49,005 nucleotides of DNA, taken from positions 1 to 49,005 of the forward strand of contig NZ_LIQZ01000406.1 of NCBI RefSeq assembly GCF_001418655.1, written 5' to 3'. Below are positions 28,783 through 36,627 of this stretch, piece by piece. The notes under the pieces were generated by a model. The model searched no databases, was not told the DNA's origin, and saw only the letters and a list, made by a program, of their open reading frames with translations. A program made the translations under genes and the position numbers. Position 1 is the first letter of the stretch. Each line of letters starts with the position of its first letter. The DNA is from Streptomyces phaeochromogenes. Lineage in GTDB: Bacteria; Actinomycetota; Actinomycetes; Streptomycetales; Streptomycetaceae.

Positions 28783-29301
28783 TCAGCCCTCGACCCCCCG
28801 GTTCAGCCTGTGCAACAACCGCGCCAGCTCAGCCACTTCCCTCCGGTCCCAGCTGGCAAGCTCCCGTACGTACCGCGCCCGCCGCGCATCCCGCACGGCA
28901 CGGAACCGGACCCGGCCCTCCTCCGTGAGGTGAACGAGCCAGGCCCGCCCGTCCGCGGGATCCGGCTCCCGGGCGACAACGCCCATCTCCTCCAGTGCCC
29001 GCAACTGCCGCGACATCGTGGCCTTGCCGACACCGATGTACGCGGCAAGCTCCGTCGCCCGCTGCCGGCCGAGTTCCTCCAGCCGTACGAGCAGGCCGTA
29101 CGCGGAGGACTCCAGGTCGGGATGGACCTCGCGGACCATCTCGCCGGAGGAGGCGCGGGCACGCCGCAGCAGAACGGTCAGCTCGCGTTCCAGCGCAAGG
29201 AACTCCTGGTCCACCCCGCCCTGGTCCACACCACTCGCCGGGTCACCGGATTTCGTCCGGTGCCCCTCGCCGTTTCCGCCCTCGTGCACGTCAGCACCCA
29301 T
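28783..29301 (-). CDS. MarR family transcriptional regulator
   Basis: A 172-residue MarR protein. The winged helix is RATELAAYIGVGKATMSRQLRALEEMGVVAREPDPADGRAWLVHLTEEGR (about 85-135), with the usual Asp-x-Arg in the wing. The first 30 residues are Gly/Asp/Lys-rich and probably disordered; a start further inside is possible but ATG 29301 has the only clear coding extension. It is divergent from the secreted lysozyme gene, 297 bp away. No obvious ligand pocket motif such as cysteine redox switches is seen. It probably represses its own promoter and perhaps the lysozyme gene. Confidence 0.87.
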   Translation of the reverse strand: MGADVHEGGNGEGHRTKSGDPASGVDQGGVDQEFLALERELTVLLRRARASSGEMVREVHPDLESSAYGLLVRLEELGRQRATELAAYIGVGKATMSRQLRALEEMGVVAREPDPADGRAWLVHLTEEGRVRFRAVRDARRARYVRELASWDRREVAELARLLHRLNRGVEG

Positions 29302-29598
29302 GACCCGGTTTCCCGATCGTGAAAGTTTCCGCCAAAGACCGCCATTGCCGCAGCTGGGCCAGTATTTCGCAGGAATAGACCAACGGCAGCCTCCGGCCCC
29401 TCTTTCCGCCCGGTCGTCGCGGCGCGTAGCGTCACTGAGAGGCACCCCATGGCATGCCCACGCCACTACCCACATCGAGCGCTCTTCGAGCCCGCGCCTC
29501 GAAACACGTTCTCGCACGTTCCCGCACGCTCCCGAACCTTCGAGCACGTTCCCGCACCCTCGCACCCTCGAAGCACTTCGAGCCTTCGGAGGCACGCA
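29302..29598. other. Divergent intergenic region with Pro-codon-like direct repeats
   Basis: 297 bp between marR and the lysozyme gene. Between about 29510 and 29585 there is an imperfect direct repeat based on GCACGTTCCCGCAC and GAACCTTCGAGCAC, with units of roughly 10-12 bp, directly upstream of the lysozyme start. It could be a regulator-binding array or an untranslated leader with low complexity. No gene is supported here. Confidence 0.5.
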
Positions 29599-30408
29599 AT
29601 GCCCGTGCACAGATCCCGATTACTGCTCGCAGCCCTCTTCTCCCTCGCCTCTCTCCTCCTCGCCTTCGCCCTCCCGCTCCCGGCCCAGGCGGCCGACGTC
29701 CCGCCCCGGGGCTCCGCCCACATGGGGATGGGCGTCATCCCCCACGACGGCCAGGGCGGTCTGCCGACCCCCGGTGACGCCACGCAGACGGAGGGCGTGG
29801 ACGTCAGCAGCCACCAGGGCAACGTCGCCTGGTCGACCCTGTGGACCAGCGGGGTCAAGTGGGCCTACGTGAAGGCCACCGAGGGGACGTACTACACGAA
29901 CCCCTACTTCGCCCAGCAGTACAACGGCTCGTACAACGTCGGCATGATCCGTGGCGCGTACCACTTCGCGACCCCCGACACGACGGGCGGAGCCGCCCAG
30001 GCCAACTACTTCGTCGACCACGGCGGCGGCTGGTCCAAGGACGGCAGGACCCTGCCGGGCGCCCTCGACATCGAGTGGAACCCGTACGGCGCGGCCTGCT
30101 TCGGCAAGACGCAGAGCGCGATGGTCACCTGGATCCGCGACTTCCTCAACCAGTACAAGGCGCGTACCGGCCGCGACGCCGTCATCTACACGGCCACCAG
30201 CTGGTGGACCGAGTGCACGGGCAACTACGCCGGCTTCGCCTCCGCCAACCCGCTCTGGATCGCCCGCTACGCCTCGGCCGTGGGCACGCTCCCGGCGGGC
30301 TGGAGCTACTACACGATGTGGCAGTACACCTCGTCCGGCCCGACGGTCGGCGACCACAACAAGTTCAACGGAGCTCTGGACCGGGTGGTGGCCCTGGCCA
30401 ACGGCTGA
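29599..30408 (+). CDS. Secreted GH25 lysozyme
   Basis: A 269-residue exported muramidase. The signal peptide is LLLAALFSLASLLLAFALPLPAQAA (about 8-32). The GH25 catalytic domain follows: EGVDVSSHQGNVAW (first catalytic Asp region), VKWAYVKATEGTYYTNPYFAQQY, RGAYHFATP, and ALDIEWNPYG with the Asp-x-Glu pair. It ends in YYTMWQYTSSGPTVGDHNKFNG. It cleaves the beta-1,4 bond between MurNAc and GlcNAc, including O-acetylated peptidoglycan in related enzymes. There is no separate cell-wall-binding domain. A clear terminator follows at 30450. It is divergent from marR, which may control it. Confidence 0.93.
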   Translation: MPVHRSRLLLAALFSLASLLLAFALPLPAQAADVPPRGSAHMGMGVIPHDGQGGLPTPGDATQTEGVDVSSHQGNVAWSTLWTSGVKWAYVKATEGTYYTNPYFAQQYNGSYNVGMIRGAYHFATPDTTGGAAQANYFVDHGGGWSKDGRTLPGALDIEWNPYGAACFGKTQSAMVTWIRDFLNQYKARTGRDAVIYTATSWWTECTGNYAGFASANPLWIARYASAVGTLPAGWSYYTMWQYTSSGPTVGDHNKFNGALDRVVALANG

Positions 30409-30449
30409 CCCGCACCCACAGACGACCGCGTCAGCGCACACGTACGCGG

Positions 30450-30484
30450 AAGGCCCGAGCCCCTCTAAGAGGGACCCGGGCCTT
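30450..30484. terminator. Shared terminator between lysozyme and lon
   Basis: An imperfect stem (AAGGCCCG on the left paired with CGGGCCTT on the right, plus GCCCCTC/GAGGG inner pairing) around a TAA loop lies between convergent genes. It should stop transcription from both sides. Confidence 0.8.
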
Positions 30485-30504
30485 GCGTTACCGGTGGACG
30501 CCCG

Positions 30505-32922
30505 TCACGCCGCCACCGGAACCTCCGTCGCCGCGCTGTTCGTCGCCGGGGCGAGGGCCAGTTCGAGGACCTGGCGGACGTCCGTGACCGCGTGGACGTC
30601 GAGCTTCTCCAGGACCTCGGCCGGGACGTCGTCCAGGTCGGCCTCGTTGCGCTTCGGGATGATCACGGTCGTGACCCCGGCCCGGTGCGCGGCGAGCAGC
30701 TTCTGCTTCACGCCGCCGATCGGGAGGACCCGGCCGGTGAGCGAGACCTCACCGGTCATGGCCACGTCCGTACGGACCAGCCGCCCCGACAGGAGCGAGG
30801 CGAGAGCCGTCGTCATGGTGACGCCGGCGCTCGGGCCGTCCTTGGGGACCGCGCCGGCCGGGAAGTGGATGTGCGCACCCCGGTCCTTCAGGTCACCCAC
30901 GGGCAGTTCGAGTTCGGCTCCGTGACTCCTCAGGAAGGAGAGCGCGATCTGCGCCGACTCCTTCATGACGTCACCGAGCTGACCGGTGAGGGTCAGACCC
31001 GACGCGCCCGTCTCCGGGTCGGCCAGCGACGCCTCCACGAAGAGGACGTCACCGCCCGCGCCCGTGACCGCGAGGCCCGTCGCCACGCCCGGCACCGCGG
31101 TGCGGCGGTCGGCCGGGTCCGTGGCGGACTCGGGCACGTGGTGCGGCCGTCCGATCAGCGCGCGCAGATCGTCGGCGCCGACCGTGAACGGCAGTTCCCG
31201 CTCGCCGAGTTCGTGCTGCGCGGCAACCTTGCGGAGCAGCCGTGCGACGGACCGCTCCAGGTTGCGTACGCCCGCTTCCCGCGTGTACTCGCCGGCCAGC
31301 TTGCGCAACGCGCTCTCGTCCAGGGTGACTTCGGCCTTCTCCAGACCGGCCCGCTCCAGCTGACGCGGCAGCAGGTGGTCCCGGGCGATGACGACCTTCT
31401 CGTCCTCGGTGTAGCCGTCCAGCCGCACCAGTTCCATACGGTCGAGCAGTGCCTCCGGGATGGCTTCGAGCACGTTGGCCGTGGCGAGGAACACCACGTC
31501 GCTCAGGTCGAGTTCGACCTCCAGGTAGTGGTCCCGGAAGGTGTGGTTCTGCGCCGGGTCGAGGACTTCGAGCAGGGCCGCGGCCGGGTCGCCGCGGAAG
31601 TCGGAGCCCACCTTGTCGATCTCGTCCAGCAGGACCACCGGGTTCATGGACCCGGCCTCCTTGATGGCCCGCACGACCCGGCCGGGCAGCGCGCCGACGT
31701 ACGTACGCCGGTGGCCGCGGATCTCCGCCTCGTCCCGTACGCCGCCCAGGGCGACCCGGACGAACTTGCGGCCCATGGCGTGCGCGACGGACTCGCCGAG
31801 GCTGGTCTTGCCGACGCCGGGAGGTCCGACGAGCGCGAGCACGGCACCGCCGCGCCGCCCGCCGACGACACCCAGACCCCGGTCGTTACGCCGCTTGCGC
31901 ACCGCCAGGTACTCGGTGATCCGCTCCTTCACGTCCTCCAGACCGGCGTGCTCGGCGTCCAGGATCGCCTTGGCGCCCTGGATGTCGTACTCGTCCTCGG
32001 TGCGCTCGTTCCAGGGGAGCTCCAGGACGGTGTCGAGCCAGGTGCGGATCCAGGAGCCCTCGGGCGACTGGTCGCTGGAGCGCTCCAGCTTCTCGACCTC
32101 CTTGAGCGCGGCCTCGCGGACCTTCTCGGGGAGGTCGGCGGCCTCGACGCGGGTCCGGTAGTCGTCGGACTCCTCGCCCTCCGCCTCGCCGTTCAGCTCG
32201 CGCAGCTCCTTGCGGACGGCCTCCAGCTGGCGCCGCAGCAGGAACTCCCGCTGCTGCTTGTCCACACCTTCCTGTACGTCCTTGGCGATGGACTCGGCGA
32301 CATCCTGCTCGGCGAGGTGCTCGCGCAGCTGCTCGGTGGCGAGCTTCAGCCGGGCCACCGGGTCGGCGGTCTCAAGGAGCTCGACCTTCTGGGCGGTCGT
32401 GAGGAACGGCGAGTAGCCGGAGTTGTCGGCGAGCGCGGACACGTCGTCAATGGCCTGGACGCGGTCCACGACCTGCCAGGCGGCGCGCTTCTTCAGCCAG
32501 TTGGTGGCCAGCGCCTTGTACTCCGTGACCAGCTCGGTCACGGCGCCGGGCAGCGGGTCGGGCACGGTCTCCTCGACCTGGACGCCCTCCACCCACAGAG
32601 CGGCTCCGGGGCCGGTCGTACCGGCGCCCACGCGCACCCGGCCGCGCCCGCGGATCAGGGCGCCGGGGTCGCCGTCGGCGAGGCGTCCGACCTGCTCGAC
32701 CGTGCCGAGCACGCCCGTGTTCGCGTACGTCCCGTCGATCCGCGGAACAAGCAGCACCCTCGGCTTGCTTCCTCCACTGGAGCGCGCGGCGGCCTGTGCG
32801 GCCTCCACCGCGGCGCGTACGTCGGCGTCGTTGAGGTCCAGGGGCACCACCATGCCGGGCAGCACGACCTCGTCGTCGAGCGGCAGCACGGGCAGAGTGA
32901 GCGGTTCGGACGTCAAAGTCAT
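30505..32922 (-). CDS. lon: ATP-dependent protease Lon
   Basis: An 805-residue cytoplasmic AAA+ protease that degrades misfolded and regulatory proteins. The N-terminal substrate domain (LPVLPLDDEVVLPGMVVPL and on, 1-200) precedes a coiled coil, the AAA+ module with Walker A GPPGVGKTS and Walker B VVLLDEIDK, the sensor region FLATANV, and the protease domain with catalytic Ser in KDGPSAG and Lys in GGVKQKLLAAHRAG. The start at 32922 has GGGGAG just upstream; an ATG at 32943 has none and lies on the operator. The HspR operator overlapping this upstream region places lon in the heat-shock regulon. Confidence 0.97.
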   Translation of the reverse strand: MTLTSEPLTLPVLPLDDEVVLPGMVVPLDLNDADVRAAVEAAQAAARSSGGSKPRVLLVPRIDGTYANTGVLGTVEQVGRLADGDPGALIRGRGRVRVGAGTTGPGAALWVEGVQVEETVPDPLPGAVTELVTEYKALATNWLKKRAAWQVVDRVQAIDDVSALADNSGYSPFLTTAQKVELLETADPVARLKLATEQLREHLAEQDVAESIAKDVQEGVDKQQREFLLRRQLEAVRKELRELNGEAEGEESDDYRTRVEAADLPEKVREAALKEVEKLERSSDQSPEGSWIRTWLDTVLELPWNERTEDEYDIQGAKAILDAEHAGLEDVKERITEYLAVRKRRNDRGLGVVGGRRGGAVLALVGPPGVGKTSLGESVAHAMGRKFVRVALGGVRDEAEIRGHRRTYVGALPGRVVRAIKEAGSMNPVVLLDEIDKVGSDFRGDPAAALLEVLDPAQNHTFRDHYLEVELDLSDVVFLATANVLEAIPEALLDRMELVRLDGYTEDEKVVIARDHLLPRQLERAGLEKAEVTLDESALRKLAGEYTREAGVRNLERSVARLLRKVAAQHELGERELPFTVGADDLRALIGRPHHVPESATDPADRRTAVPGVATGLAVTGAGGDVLFVEASLADPETGASGLTLTGQLGDVMKESAQIALSFLRSHGAELELPVGDLKDRGAHIHFPAGAVPKDGPSAGVTMTTALASLLSGRLVRTDVAMTGEVSLTGRVLPIGGVKQKLLAAHRAGVTTVIIPKRNEADLDDVPAEVLEKLDVHAVTDVRQVLELALAPATNSAATEVPVAA

Positions 32923-32944
32923 GATCTCCCCTTCGGCATTCAAG

Positions 32945-32963
32945 TTGAGCTATGCCGACTCAA
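32945..32963. promoter_or_regulatory. HAIR element (HspR-type operator) of lon
   Basis: TTGAGC-N7-ACTCAA, one mismatch from the HAIR consensus TTGAGT-N7-ACTCAA, lies 23 bp upstream of the lon start. HspR of the dnaK operon represses lon through such sites in Streptomyces, so this promoter should be derepressed by protein-folding stress. Confidence 0.85.
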
Positions 32964-33111
32964 TGCATGTGAGCCTTCAATTGTTCCCCAGGCGCTGTTC
33001 GCTGTGAGCGATCGGGTCGGTGAACCCCGGTGAACGTCTCGCCCGGCCGGTGCGTCACAGGTGCAGCGTCGGATTCCTCAGTCCGTTCCAGTCGTCTGTC
33101 ACGGGGGCATC

Positions 33112-34014
33112 ATGTGGAGCGCACAACTGCGTCGGTTTCTCGTCGGCCTGGGCCTGTTCGTCACGGTCGCCGTCGGAGTCACCTCCTGCGGAGACAAGTA
33201 CGGCGAGGCCGGTGCGCACGACCCGGCCCGTGCCGCGGAACGCGCGCGTCAGGTCTCCGACGCCTGGGAGGGTTCGGAGGCCGCGCGGGTGTGGCGTGAG
33301 GGCTACTTCCCGCTCGGGGACCCGGTCCGGCTGCCCGAGGGGGCCTTCCACAGCGACACCGACAAGCAGGCGTACCAGCGTCAGAACTTCGAGCTCCGCG
33401 GTTCCCTTCCCGGCGCCCCACCGAAGAAGGGGGAGGTCCGCTGGCGCGGCGGCGGCTCACTGGCCGTTCCGGTCGCCTCCGCGCGGGCGGCGTACGAGAA
33501 GGTCGGCGGGGATTCCGGTCCCGGGCCCCGGCTCATCGTGACCGGTGCACGGCTCGGGGACATGGCGATCCAGACCAGCCGGGGGCCGGCGACGGTCCCC
33601 GCCTGGCACTTCACGATCAAGGGCTACGACACCCCGCTCAAGCGCGTCGCGGTCGTCGCCTCGAAGCTTCCGAAGCCCCCGGTCAAGCCCCTACCGGACC
33701 TGACGGACGACCTGTGGAAGCTCGCCGGACTGAAGACGGTGTCGCGGGACGGCCGGACCGTCGTCCTGCGCGCCCACCACGGGTCCTGCGACGACGGCCC
33801 CGGCGTCGACGTGCTGGAGAGCGCGGACAACGTGGTGTTCTCCGCCTGGATCCGCAACCCCTCCGACGGTCCCTGCACGAAGGAGCTGCGCGCGAAGAAC
33901 GTGACGGTGAAGCTGGACCGGCCGGTGGGCGACCGCATGCTCCTCGACGCGTTCACGGGCAGGCCCGTGCCATACGAGGGGTCTCCGTGGTCCCGGTCGT
34001 CGTCCTGGAGCTGA
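33112..34014 (+). CDS. Putative lipoprotein of unknown function
   Basis: A 300-residue exported protein. The signal FLVGLGLFVTVAVGVTSC ends in a lipobox-like VTSC, so Cys23 or so should be lipidated and the protein anchored outside the membrane. The mature part has a helical start (ARAAERARQVSDAWEGS), then beta-rich stretches (GGGSLAVPVASAR, PRLIVTGARLGDMAI, GPATVPAWHFTIKGYDTPLKRVAV), and two cysteines (HHGSCDDGPG and DGPCTKEL) that could form a disulfide. I do not recognise a named domain. It is divergent from lon. Its last 62 bp overlap the end of the convergent rhomboid-like gene. Confidence 0.8.
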   Translation: MWSAQLRRFLVGLGLFVTVAVGVTSCGDKYGEAGAHDPARAAERARQVSDAWEGSEAARVWREGYFPLGDPVRLPEGAFHSDTDKQAYQRQNFELRGSLPGAPPKKGEVRWRGGGSLAVPVASARAAYEKVGGDSGPGPRLIVTGARLGDMAIQTSRGPATVPAWHFTIKGYDTPLKRVAVVASKLPKPPVKPLPDLTDDLWKLAGLKTVSRDGRTVVLRAHHGSCDDGPGVDVLESADNVVFSAWIRNPSDGPCTKELRAKNVTVKLDRPVGDRMLLDAFTGRPVPYEGSPWSRSSSWS

Positions 34015-34873
34015 CCCGGCGCAGCAGCGGCCAGGTGGCCACCCCTATGGCCAGTGCCATCGTGTGCCCCCAGTTCGTCATCGGATCCGTGAACGCGATC
34101 AGGTCGCCGATGACCATCCAGCCGAACACCGCGAGCACGGTCCAGCGCAGCCAGGGCCTCAGCAGCCCGGCCAGCGCGCCGACGCTCGCGGCGACGCCGA
34201 AGCTGATGCCGTAGTCGTAGCGGTGCAGCGAGCTCTCGGGCAGGTGCCCGGCGAGGACGGAGAGGCCGACGGGTATCTCGGTCGCCAGCGTCGCCAGGCC
34301 GTGCCCCAGCAGGAAGACGCCCGCCGTACGCCACCCGCCGATCCGCCGCTCCAACGCGGTGAGCACCAGCAGAAAGGCGATCACGTACGCCGACGTGAGG
34401 CCGCCCGCGATCCACAGCGCGCTGGCGACCAGCACCCGCACCGGCGACTGCGCCAAGTGGGCCACATCGGTACTGGACGCCTGGAGCACCCGGTCCACCA
34501 GGTTCGGGTCCGCGTACTCGGCGACGACAGAGGTCACCGCGAGGACGACCGCGTACCCGAAGGTGAAGGGGGTTCCGGTGGGCGTCGGGAACAGCCGCCA
34601 GGGCCGGACGCGGCGAAGACGGGCGGGCAGGGGCCGGGCGCTCCCGGTGGTGGAGGGCGCGCGTTCGGCAGCCGCGGGCACGCTCTCGGCGGCGGCGAGG
34701 TGCGCGCCCTCGGCAGAGACGGTGAGGGGCCGCTGTCGCGGGATGCCGTCGAGCCCGGGGGCGGGAGCGGCGGCCGGATCGGCGGCGGAGCCGGTGGCGG
34801 AAAAGAGGGTGGAAGGGGCAGCCGGGGCGGCGGGGTTCGTCGTCTCCGCGCCGCTCGTCACAGGCCTTTTCAC
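33953..34873 (-). CDS. Rhomboid-like membrane protein
   Basis: A 306-residue protein with an Ala/Pro-rich cytoplasmic N-terminus (about 1-95) and six or so membrane segments (TFGYAVVLAVTSVVAEY, VRVLVASALWIAGGLTSAYVIAFLLVL, TAGVFLLGHGLATLATEIPVGL, GISFGVAASVGALAGLL, WTVLAVFGWMVIGDLIAF, HTMALAIGVATWPLL). The layout and the segments FGVAASVGAL and NWGHTMALAIG resemble rhomboid-family proteins, but the serine motif is not the classical GxSG, so protease activity is uncertain. The GTG at 34873 was chosen because GGAAGGAG lies 7 bp before it. The 3' end overlaps the convergent lipoprotein gene by 62 bp. Confidence 0.75.
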   Translation of the reverse strand: MKRPVTSGAETTNPAAPAAPSTLFSATGSAADPAAAPAPGLDGIPRQRPLTVSAEGAHLAAAESVPAAAERAPSTTGSARPLPARLRRVRPWRLFPTPTGTPFTFGYAVVLAVTSVVAEYADPNLVDRVLQASSTDVAHLAQSPVRVLVASALWIAGGLTSAYVIAFLLVLTALERRIGGWRTAGVFLLGHGLATLATEIPVGLSVLAGHLPESSLHRYDYGISFGVAASVGALAGLLRPWLRWTVLAVFGWMVIGDLIAFTDPMTNWGHTMALAIGVATWPLLRRVSSRTTTGTTETPRMARACP

Positions 34874-35033
34874 CGTGGAGGCTCCTTCCGTCACCCCCAA
34901 CACTCAGCTTCGCACGGCCGGGCTGTCTGTGACGGGGACCACGGAAGGGCCGATTCACAGCCTTCTCTCATGCTCGGGTGCGGCCCGGCGCAATTCAGCT
35001 GCTCATGCTGGGGGAACTTGCCAGGATGACCGC

Positions 35034-35747
35034 ATGACCACCTCGCACGACACCTCCTACGACGCTTCCCATGACGCTTCCTACGGCGCTCCCGAGGTGA
35101 TCGACCGTCGCGAGGGGCCGTACGGCGAGGTCGTACTCCGTCGCCACGGCGGGCTGCTGCAGATCATCGCCAACGGGTGTTTCCTCATGGACACCTCCGA
35201 CGGACGCTCGGAGAGACGGCTGGTCGAGGCCGCGCTCGGCGCGCTGGACGGGCGGCCGGGGCCCGACGTCCTGATCGGCGGCCTGGGCGTCGGCTTCTCG
35301 CTCGCACACGCGGCCGACGAACCGCGCTGGGGCCGGATCGCCGTCGTCGAACGGGAACGGGCCATCATCGACTGGCACCGGTCCGGTCCGCTCGCCGCCC
35401 TGTCGGCGCCCGCGCTCGCGGATCCGCGTACGGAGATCATCGCGGCGGATCTCGTCGCATACGTCAATGAGACGTCCGACACGTACGACGCGCTGTGCCT
35501 CGACATCGACAACGGACCCGAGTGGACCGTCACAGAGGGCAACGAAAACCTCTACTCGGCCGCCGGACTCGCCGCGTGCGCAAGGGTGTTGAGGCCCGGT
35601 GGGGTACTGGCCGTGTGGTCGGCCCAACCCTCGCCTGATTTCGCAAGAACCTTGGGGAATGCCGGGTTCCGACAGGTGCGTACCGAAGAGATCCCGGTTG
35701 CCCGGGGCGTTCCGGACGTCGTACATCTCGCGGTCGGGCCTGGATAG
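35034..35747 (+). CDS. Spermidine-synthase-like methyltransferase-fold protein
   Basis: A 237-residue Rossmann-fold protein resembling SpeE-like proteins. LLQIIANGCFLMDTSDGRSERRLVEAAL (the small beta start), DVLIGGLGVGFSLAHA (nucleotide-binding glycine motif), RIAVVERERAIIDWHR and YDALCLDIDNGPEWTVTEGNENLY follow in family order. It probably binds a decarboxylated or normal SAM-like substrate; the true reaction is not known, because many such actinobacterial proteins lack the polyamine-binding residues. The first 20 residues contain an Asp-x-Ser-Tyr/His repeat and look disordered. ATG 35034 follows AGGA by 8 bp. It precedes the two-component system but has its own gap. Confidence 0.8.
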   Translation: MTTSHDTSYDASHDASYGAPEVIDRREGPYGEVVLRRHGGLLQIIANGCFLMDTSDGRSERRLVEAALGALDGRPGPDVLIGGLGVGFSLAHAADEPRWGRIAVVERERAIIDWHRSGPLAALSAPALADPRTEIIAADLVAYVNETSDTYDALCLDIDNGPEWTVTEGNENLYSAAGLAACARVLRPGGVLAVWSAQPSPDFARTLGNAGFRQVRTEEIPVARGVPDVVHLAVGPG

Positions 35748-35859
35748 CCGAGCGGCGGTCACTGCCCGTACCCTGCTGACCTGACGCCGATCATTCAAGC
35801 GTCAAGCGCAGTCATGGAATCACCCCACTGGTTCCGGAAAGCACACTCAGGGGCGGGCG

Positions 35860-36597
35860 ATGGAGCAGACACACACCTCCCAGAACGGCACGGCGGCCAC
35901 GCCGGGCGCTCAGCGCCGCGTGCTGGTGATCGAGGACGACCCCACGATCGTGGACGCCATCGCCGCCCGCCTGCGTGCCGAGGGATTCCTCGTGCAAACG
36001 GCGGGTGACGGGCCGGCCGCCGTGGACACGGCCGAGGCGTGGCAGCCCGACCTGCTGATCCTCGACATCATGCTGCCGGGCTTCGACGGCCTGGAGGTCT
36101 GTCGTCGGGTACAGGCGGCGCGTCCGGTGCCGGTGCTGATGCTCACCGCGCGCGACGACGAGACGGACATGCTGGTCGGCCTCGGCGTGGGCGCCGACGA
36201 CTACATGACGAAGCCGTTCTCGATGCGCGAGCTGGCCGCGCGCGTGCACGTACTGCTACGACGCGTGGAGCGCGCCGCGCTGGCCGCGTCGACGCCGCGC
36301 TCGGGCATCCTGCGGCTCGGCGAGCTGGAGATCGACCACGCGCAGCGCCGGGTCCGGGTGCGCTCCGAGGACGTGCATCTCACGCCCACGGAGTTCGACC
36401 TGCTGGTCTGCCTGGCGAACACGCCGCGCGCGGTGCTCTCGCGCGAGCAGCTGCTGGCCGAGGTGTGGGACTGGGCCGACGCGTCCGGCACCCGCACCGT
36501 GGACAGCCACATCAAGGCGCTGCGCCGGAAGATCGGTGCCGAGCGCATCCGTACGGTTCATGGCGTGGGCTACGCGCTGGAGACCCCGACGCCCTAG
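35860..36597 (+). CDS. OmpR-family response regulator
   Basis: A 245-residue two-component regulator. The receiver domain (20-135) has the acidic pair EDD, phosphoacceptor Asp69 in LLILDIMLPGFDG, Thr in MLTARDDE and Lys in MTKPFSMREL. The OmpR/PhoB winged helix (about 150-240) has LTPTEFDLLVCLANTPRAVLSREQLLAEVWDW and RTVDSHIKALRRKIG, ending in the usual VHGVGYALE. It activates or represses promoters when phosphorylated. The partner kinase gene follows after 30 bp on the same strand. It lies directly upstream of kgd in the chromosome, but no regulon can be read from the window. Confidence 0.95.
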   Translation: MEQTHTSQNGTAATPGAQRRVLVIEDDPTIVDAIAARLRAEGFLVQTAGDGPAAVDTAEAWQPDLLILDIMLPGFDGLEVCRRVQAARPVPVLMLTARDDETDMLVGLGVGADDYMTKPFSMRELAARVHVLLRRVERAALAASTPRSGILRLGELEIDHAQRRVRVRSEDVHLTPTEFDLLVCLANTPRAVLSREQLLAEVWDWADASGTRTVDSHIKALRRKIGAERIRTVHGVGYALETPTP

Positions 36598-36627
36598 AGT
36601 CGGGCACCCTGGTTCGAGGGGGCGGAA

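Noticed and set aside
30592..33033. Long plus-strand open frame opposite lon (813 codons)
   Set aside because: It is an antisense frame of lon with no motif.
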